In this document: piece after piece, positions 60,850-64,000 of the stretch
Numbering within the stretch: the first letter of the stretch is position 1
Layout of the letters: every line of letters begins with the position of its first letter
Translations under genes and position numbers: made by a program
Assembly (NCBI GenBank): GCA_964471865.1
Contig: CAYYHU010000001.1
Coordinates: 133,230 to 197,229, forward strand
Source: CAYMUC01 sp964471865
GTDB lineage: Bacteria > Actinomycetota > Acidimicrobiia > Acidimicrobiales > Ilumatobacteraceae
Direction: 5' to 3'
DNA: 64,000 nucleotides
Notes under the pieces: generated by a model
Told to the model about the DNA's origin: nothing
What the model saw: the letters and a program-made list of their open reading frames with translations, nothing else
The model's database searches: none

Positions 60850-61821
60850 GTGCCTCCTGTGCGCATCGATCCTCTGGCCCAGATCACCAGTTCCCGCCTC
60901 GTCATCGTGGCGGGGAAAGGTGGCGTCGGGAAGACCACGGTATCGGCGGTGATCGCCCGTGCGGCAGCCCGCCGCGGCCGAAACGTCCTGGTGGTGGAAC
61001 TCGAGTCCCGACCGACCTTGGCTCAACTGCTCGGATCCCCCGTCCCGTTCGGGCCGATGCCGGTGGATCTTGATTCCGAACCCGGCGAAACAGGCCGGAT
61101 TCGGGGTATGGCCCTCACCCCGGTCGAGGCGTTGCGCGACTATCTCGAAACGCATGGCCTGTCTCGACTCGGTCGACGGCTCGCGACGAGCGGTTTGATC
61201 GATGTGGTCGCCACTGCGGCTCCGGGGATCGATGATCTGGTCGTGTTGGGACGGCTCAAAGCCCTGGAACGGGCAGCTGGTCCGGATGATCTGATCGTGG
61301 TCGATGGACCCGCGGCGGGACATGCGATCACTTTCTTGACATCTCCGGCCGGTCTCGCCCGCGGGTTACCCACCGGCCCGATCGCTGATCAGGCTCATGA
61401 GGTTCTGGCGATGCTCGGGGATCCCAGCCGATGCCAGGTAGTGCTCGTCACGACCCCCGAAACCACTCCGGTCGGGGAACTCGTCGACACCGCTTTCGCA
61501 CTCGAAGAGGACGTGGGCATCCAGTTGGGTCCCGTCATCGTGAACGGGGTCGACCGATCCGGTTCGGTTCCCGATGTCGAGAATTGGAACGACCCGACTG
61601 CCGACCCTGACGAGGTCGAAGCGGCCCGTCAGATGGCTCGATGGTGGCGTGAGCGTCAACGCACCGAGCATGAGGCCTGGAACCGTCTCGAAGCATCACT
61701 ACCCCTGGATCGGGCGGTTCTCCCGTGGCGTCCCGTCGCGGGCCTCGGACCCCGTGACATCGTCGATCTTTCGTTTGAGCTCGACACCGGCTCAGAAAAC
61801 TCCGTGGATGATTCACCGTGA
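60850..61821 (+). CDS. ArsA/Get3-like ATPase, first of a pair
   Basis: 323 residues from a GTG at 60850 (a second GTG at 60859 is equally possible). The deviant P-loop VAGKGGVGKTTVSAVIAR keeps the signature lysine before GG. A switch region with DDLIVVDGPAAGHAITFL follows. Adjacent ArsA-like pairs of this kind occur in other actinobacteria (for example Rv3679-Rv3680 of M. tuberculosis). It overlaps the second gene by 4 nt, which suggests a heterodimer. No arsenic genes are nearby. Confidence 0.9.
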   Translation: MPPVRIDPLAQITSSRLVIVAGKGGVGKTTVSAVIARAAARRGRNVLVVELESRPTLAQLLGSPVPFGPMPVDLDSEPGETGRIRGMALTPVEALRDYLETHGLSRLGRRLATSGLIDVVATAAPGIDDLVVLGRLKALERAAGPDDLIVVDGPAAGHAITFLTSPAGLARGLPTGPIADQAHEVLAMLGDPSRCQVVLVTTPETTPVGELVDTAFALEEDVGIQLGPVIVNGVDRSGSVPDVENWNDPTADPDEVEAARQMARWWRERQRTEHEAWNRLEASLPLDRAVLPWRPVAGLGPRDIVDLSFELDTGSENSVDDSP

Positions 61822-62972
61822 CCGAGGACTCCCCAACCCCTCTCGACAGCCGCGGTATCGGAGAACTGGCTGCGGTGTCGCGCATGGTGGTGTGCTGCGG
61901 TTCCGGCGGGGTGGGAAAGACCACGACTGCAGCCGCGATCGGGCTCGCCGCGGCGCGTCGAGGACGTCGCGTCGTGGTGGTCACCATCGATCCCGCCCGT
62001 CGCCTCGCCGAGGCCCTCGGCATGTCAGAGGGACTCGGAAATGAACCGACCCGCCTCGATGTGGACGTCACCGGTGAACTGTGGGCACTGATGTTGGATG
62101 CGTCCGCGACCTTCGACGCCGTGGTCGCCGAGCATGCGTCGGACCCAGCCCAGGTCCAACGGATTCTCACGAACCGCTTCTATCGCAACATCGCCGACTC
62201 CCTCTCGGGCACGCAGGAGTACATGGCGGCGGAGAAGTTGGCCTCCTTGCATGCCGATGACCGTTTCGATCTCGTCGTGGTGGACACCCCGCCCACGCGG
62301 CGGGCTCTCGACTTCCTCGAGGCGCCGTCGAAACTGATGCGCTTTCTCGATCACCGACTTTTCCGGTTGGTGCTTGCTCCGACCCGGGGAAGCCTCCGGT
62401 TGCTGTCGAGCGCGGCCCGGCCTCTGGTGCGAACCCTGGGCACAGTGGTCGGGATGAGTGCTCTCGATGACGCGATCGCGTTCTTCGCCGCCTTCGACGG
62501 GATGGAGCGGGGCTTTCACGACCGTGCGGCGGGCGTGGACCGACTCCTCGCCGACTCGGCGACGGCCTACGTCCTCGTGGCCTCACCACGGGCCGACACC
62601 GTGGAGGAGGCGATCTTCTTCTCCGAGGAACTCGAACGTCGCGACCGACGAGTGGCCGCCATCGTGGTCAACCGACTCCACCCGACTGCAGGCACCGGCA
62701 CCCATGACGATGCCGAGGCCAGCGCCCATCGAGCCCGACAGCGCCACGATGACGTCAGCGCCGCGATCTGGAGTCGCCTCGCCCTGGCCCGCCAGGTCGA
62801 GGCCAGCGAATCCGCCGCCATCGCCCCATTGCTCACACGAGCCGGATCCGCCACCGCCGTGGCCCGACTGTCGCTGCTCGCTGAGGATGTCCACGAACTC
62901 GACACGTTGGGCGCGATCGCCGATCGTCTCGACCCGGCGCCGGATCTGCCCGGGGACACCATCGACGGGTAG
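61818..62972 (+). CDS. ArsA/Get3-like ATPase, second of a pair
   Basis: 384 residues from a GTG overlapping the preceding stop. The P-loop is CCGSGGVGKTTTAAAIGL: the signature lysine is replaced by Ser, although the catalytic Lys is present. The second motif is FDLVVVDTPPTRRALDFLE. The helical insert between P-loop and switch is longer than in the first protein. An asymmetric pair would have one complete and one incomplete signature-lysine site (inference). Confidence 0.9.
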   Translation: MTEDSPTPLDSRGIGELAAVSRMVVCCGSGGVGKTTTAAAIGLAAARRGRRVVVVTIDPARRLAEALGMSEGLGNEPTRLDVDVTGELWALMLDASATFDAVVAEHASDPAQVQRILTNRFYRNIADSLSGTQEYMAAEKLASLHADDRFDLVVVDTPPTRRALDFLEAPSKLMRFLDHRLFRLVLAPTRGSLRLLSSAARPLVRTLGTVVGMSALDDAIAFFAAFDGMERGFHDRAAGVDRLLADSATAYVLVASPRADTVEEAIFFSEELERRDRRVAAIVVNRLHPTAGTGTHDDAEASAHRARQRHDDVSAAIWSRLALARQVEASESAAIAPLLTRAGSATAVARLSLLAEDVHELDTLGAIADRLDPAPDLPGDTIDG

Positions 62973-62983
62973 GGTTCGAGATT

Positions 62984-63472
62984 GTGCATGTGCTCATCGC
63001 CACCGACGCGGACTGGGTGAAGAACGAAGTCGTCGCGGCGCTCGGAGGACCCGATACCTCCTTCACCGTCTGCCGTGAAGGTCGCGACGTGGTGTCCCTG
63101 GTCGCCAAGCGCACCCCCGACCTCGCGGTCCTCGACCTGCAGGTCGGATCGATGGGGGCCATGGCGGTCACGATGGCTCTGCGCCATGACGAATCGGCCG
63201 GGCTCGGCCCGCGGGTTCCGATTCTGATGCTGCTGGACCGTTTGGCCGATGTGCATCTGGCTCGGCGCTCGGGAGCCGACGGCTGGATCATCAAACCTCT
63301 GGATGCGTTGCGGCTCATGCGGGCGGCGCGCACCATCACCTCCGGTGGTTCCTATACGGAACCGGTTGCTCCCCGGACTGCTTCTGAACCGATGGCGACC
63401 CACGACGAGTCCGAAGTCGAGCCTGGCGTTGGCGAGGAGGCGGGCACTGGGGATCCGGTCACGAGCGGATAG
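62984..63472 (+). CDS. single-domain response regulator
   Basis: 162 residues from a GTG. CheY-like receiver (1-120) with acidic pair Asp8/Asp10, phosphoacceptor Asp51 in PDLAVLDLQVG and switch lysine Lys104 in WIIKPLD. No output domain: the last 40 residues are acidic and probably disordered. It starts 11 nt after the ArsA-like pair and may share their transcript. No partner kinase is in the window. Confidence 0.9.
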   Translation: MHVLIATDADWVKNEVVAALGGPDTSFTVCREGRDVVSLVAKRTPDLAVLDLQVGSMGAMAVTMALRHDESAGLGPRVPILMLLDRLADVHLARRSGADGWIIKPLDALRLMRAARTITSGGSYTEPVAPRTASEPMATHDESEVEPGVGEEAGTGDPVTSG

Positions 63473-63509
63473 AGTTCGTCACCGCTTCACCGAGGTGAGG
63501 CAAAGGCTA

Positions 63510-63587
63510 CGGGGTGTAGCGCAGCTTGGTTAGCGCGCCACGTTCGGGACGTGGAGGCCGGAGGTTCGAATCCTCTCACCCCGACCA
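63510..63587 (+). tRNA. tRNA-Pro (anticodon CGG)
   Basis: A full cloverleaf is visible. The acceptor arms are CGGGGTG and CACCCCG, and the anticodon stem CCACG/CGTGG encloses the loop TTCGGGA, giving anticodon CGG. The T-loop is GGTTCGAATC. Discriminator A and an encoded CCA follow. The total is 78 nt. Confidence 0.95.
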
Positions 63588-63642
63588 CGATTGTTGACAC
63601 GATCTACGAATACAAGGGGCGCGACAAGCGCTGCTACTCGAA

Positions 63643-64000
63643 TCAAACGGGACTCCCACCCTGCCGGCGAATTCGGAGCGCAACCGTGCCGATCGCAACC
63701 AGAACCAGCGGCCAGACAGTGAGTGGCATACCCGACGACGGCAGTTGCCGTGAATCGTCACCCTTTTCAACTATGACCGGTTGACGTACCCCCTTGCCCG
63801 ATTCGCGAGAGACCACCGCAAGGGTGTGTCGACCTTCCACGAGGTCGCTCGGCAGGGGGACACGAACCGAGACGTACCCCTCACCGTCAGCGAGTACCGT
63901 GGCCAACAGTCGGGGGGTTGAGGCCACGACAATCTGCACCTCCTCACCCGGTGTGAACCCGCCAACTCGGACATCGACCGCGTCTCCGGGGGTGAGGGTT
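63643..64000 (-). CDS. C-terminal part of a cell-surface protein with LPxTG-like anchor
   Basis: The gene continues past the right edge, so only the last 118 codons are seen. The sequence has a beta-rich segment (TPGDAVDVRVGGFTPGEEV, VSVRVPLPSDLVEGRHTL) like bacterial Ig-type repeats. A sorting-signal pattern follows: LPSSG, a hydrophobic helix (about 18 residues) and a short tail with RIRRQ. This is the layout of a sortase substrate, though LPSSG differs from the LPxTG consensus at the fourth residue. No sortase gene is in the window. Confidence 0.75.
   Translation of the reverse strand, partial: TLTPGDAVDVRVGGFTPGEEVQIVVASTPRLLATVLADGEGYVSVRVPLPSDLVEGRHTLAVVSRESGKGVRQPVIVEKGDDSRQLPSSGMPLTVWPLVLVAIGTVALRIRRQGGSPV

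Noticed and set aside
63594..63599. TTGACA after tRNA-Pro as a -35 box
   Set aside because: No -10-like hexamer at 16-18 nt, and no rightward gene follows.
1..64000. Mobile element, prophage, integron or defence system
   Set aside because: No transposase, integrase, phage, restriction, toxin-antitoxin or CRISPR gene motif was found; all gene blocks look chromosomal with uniform composition.

Overview
The window is high-GC DNA with tightly packed genes, many 1-4 nt start/stop overlaps, frequent GTG starts and several SD-less starts preceded by a TANNNT box. Mycothiol glycosyltransferase (mshA), an RsiG/AmfC-type protein, a SufR-type regulator, an FxsA protein and a rex-hemA-hemC-hemD cluster point to an actinobacterium. 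The split b6-type cytochrome bc genes joined to a 14-gene nuo operon fit a deep-branching class such as Acidimicrobiia (inference, no rRNA gene present). It looks like an assembled scaffold: two 100-N gaps are each flanked by an exact repeat (55 nt and 36 nt). This is the signature of two contigs that overlap but were joined with Ns.

Region 1 (1-19215, minus strand) is one continuous respiratory operon. It starts with a 3-TM protein, a 2x[4Fe-4S] ferredoxin, cytochrome b N-half, cytochrome b C-half, Rieske protein, membrane diheme cytochrome c and another membrane protein, and runs straight into nuoA to nuoN (nuoN is cut by the window edge). A divergent gene (19575-20369) encodes a membrane cytochrome c that shares an unusual N-terminal motif with the cytochrome b C-half. 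A geranylgeranyl-reductase-like flavoprotein follows.

Region 2 (21729-28399, minus) is rex-hemA-hemC-hemD-hemB-hemL plus a small anchored protein: haem synthesis under a redox-sensing repressor. Region 3 (28470-38338) is mixed housekeeping: acyl-CoA ligase, SAM hydrolase, proC, ybjN, mshA, an RsiG-like c-di-GMP anti-sigma candidate, a MoaD-like carrier, a histidine phosphatase, an MFS protein and nadE.

Region 4 (38481-41665, plus) is nitrogen assimilation: type II glutamine synthetase, type I glutamine synthetase and a GlnR-like atypical response regulator. Region 5 (41710-46671, minus) is a probable catabolic operon: a compact 2Fe-2S/molybdo-hydroxylase-like fusion, a RidA protein, a 51-residue membrane peptide, a PLP decarboxylase and an 8-oxoguanine-deaminase-like amidohydrolase.

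Region 6 (46701-54578) has a Tat lipoprotein with a thioredoxin-like domain, an Fe-S assembly group (ErpA/IscA-type, SufR-type, Mrp), Nudix, FxsA and selA-selB. Region 7 (54612-64000) has the phosphonate-type ABC transporter phnD-phnC-phnE, an alpha/beta hydrolase, a NfeD-type protein without the usual catalytic serine, a pair of ArsA/Get3-like ATPases, a single-domain response regulator, tRNA-Pro(CGG) and the C-terminus of an LPxTG-like surface protein.

No CRISPR array, insertion sequence, prophage or integrase was seen. The least explained parts are the b6f-like complex with its extra ferredoxin and membrane subunits, the shared IPxHLLxR motif, the RsiG-like protein with two c-di-GMP-type signatures, and the compact molybdo-hydroxylase-like fusion.
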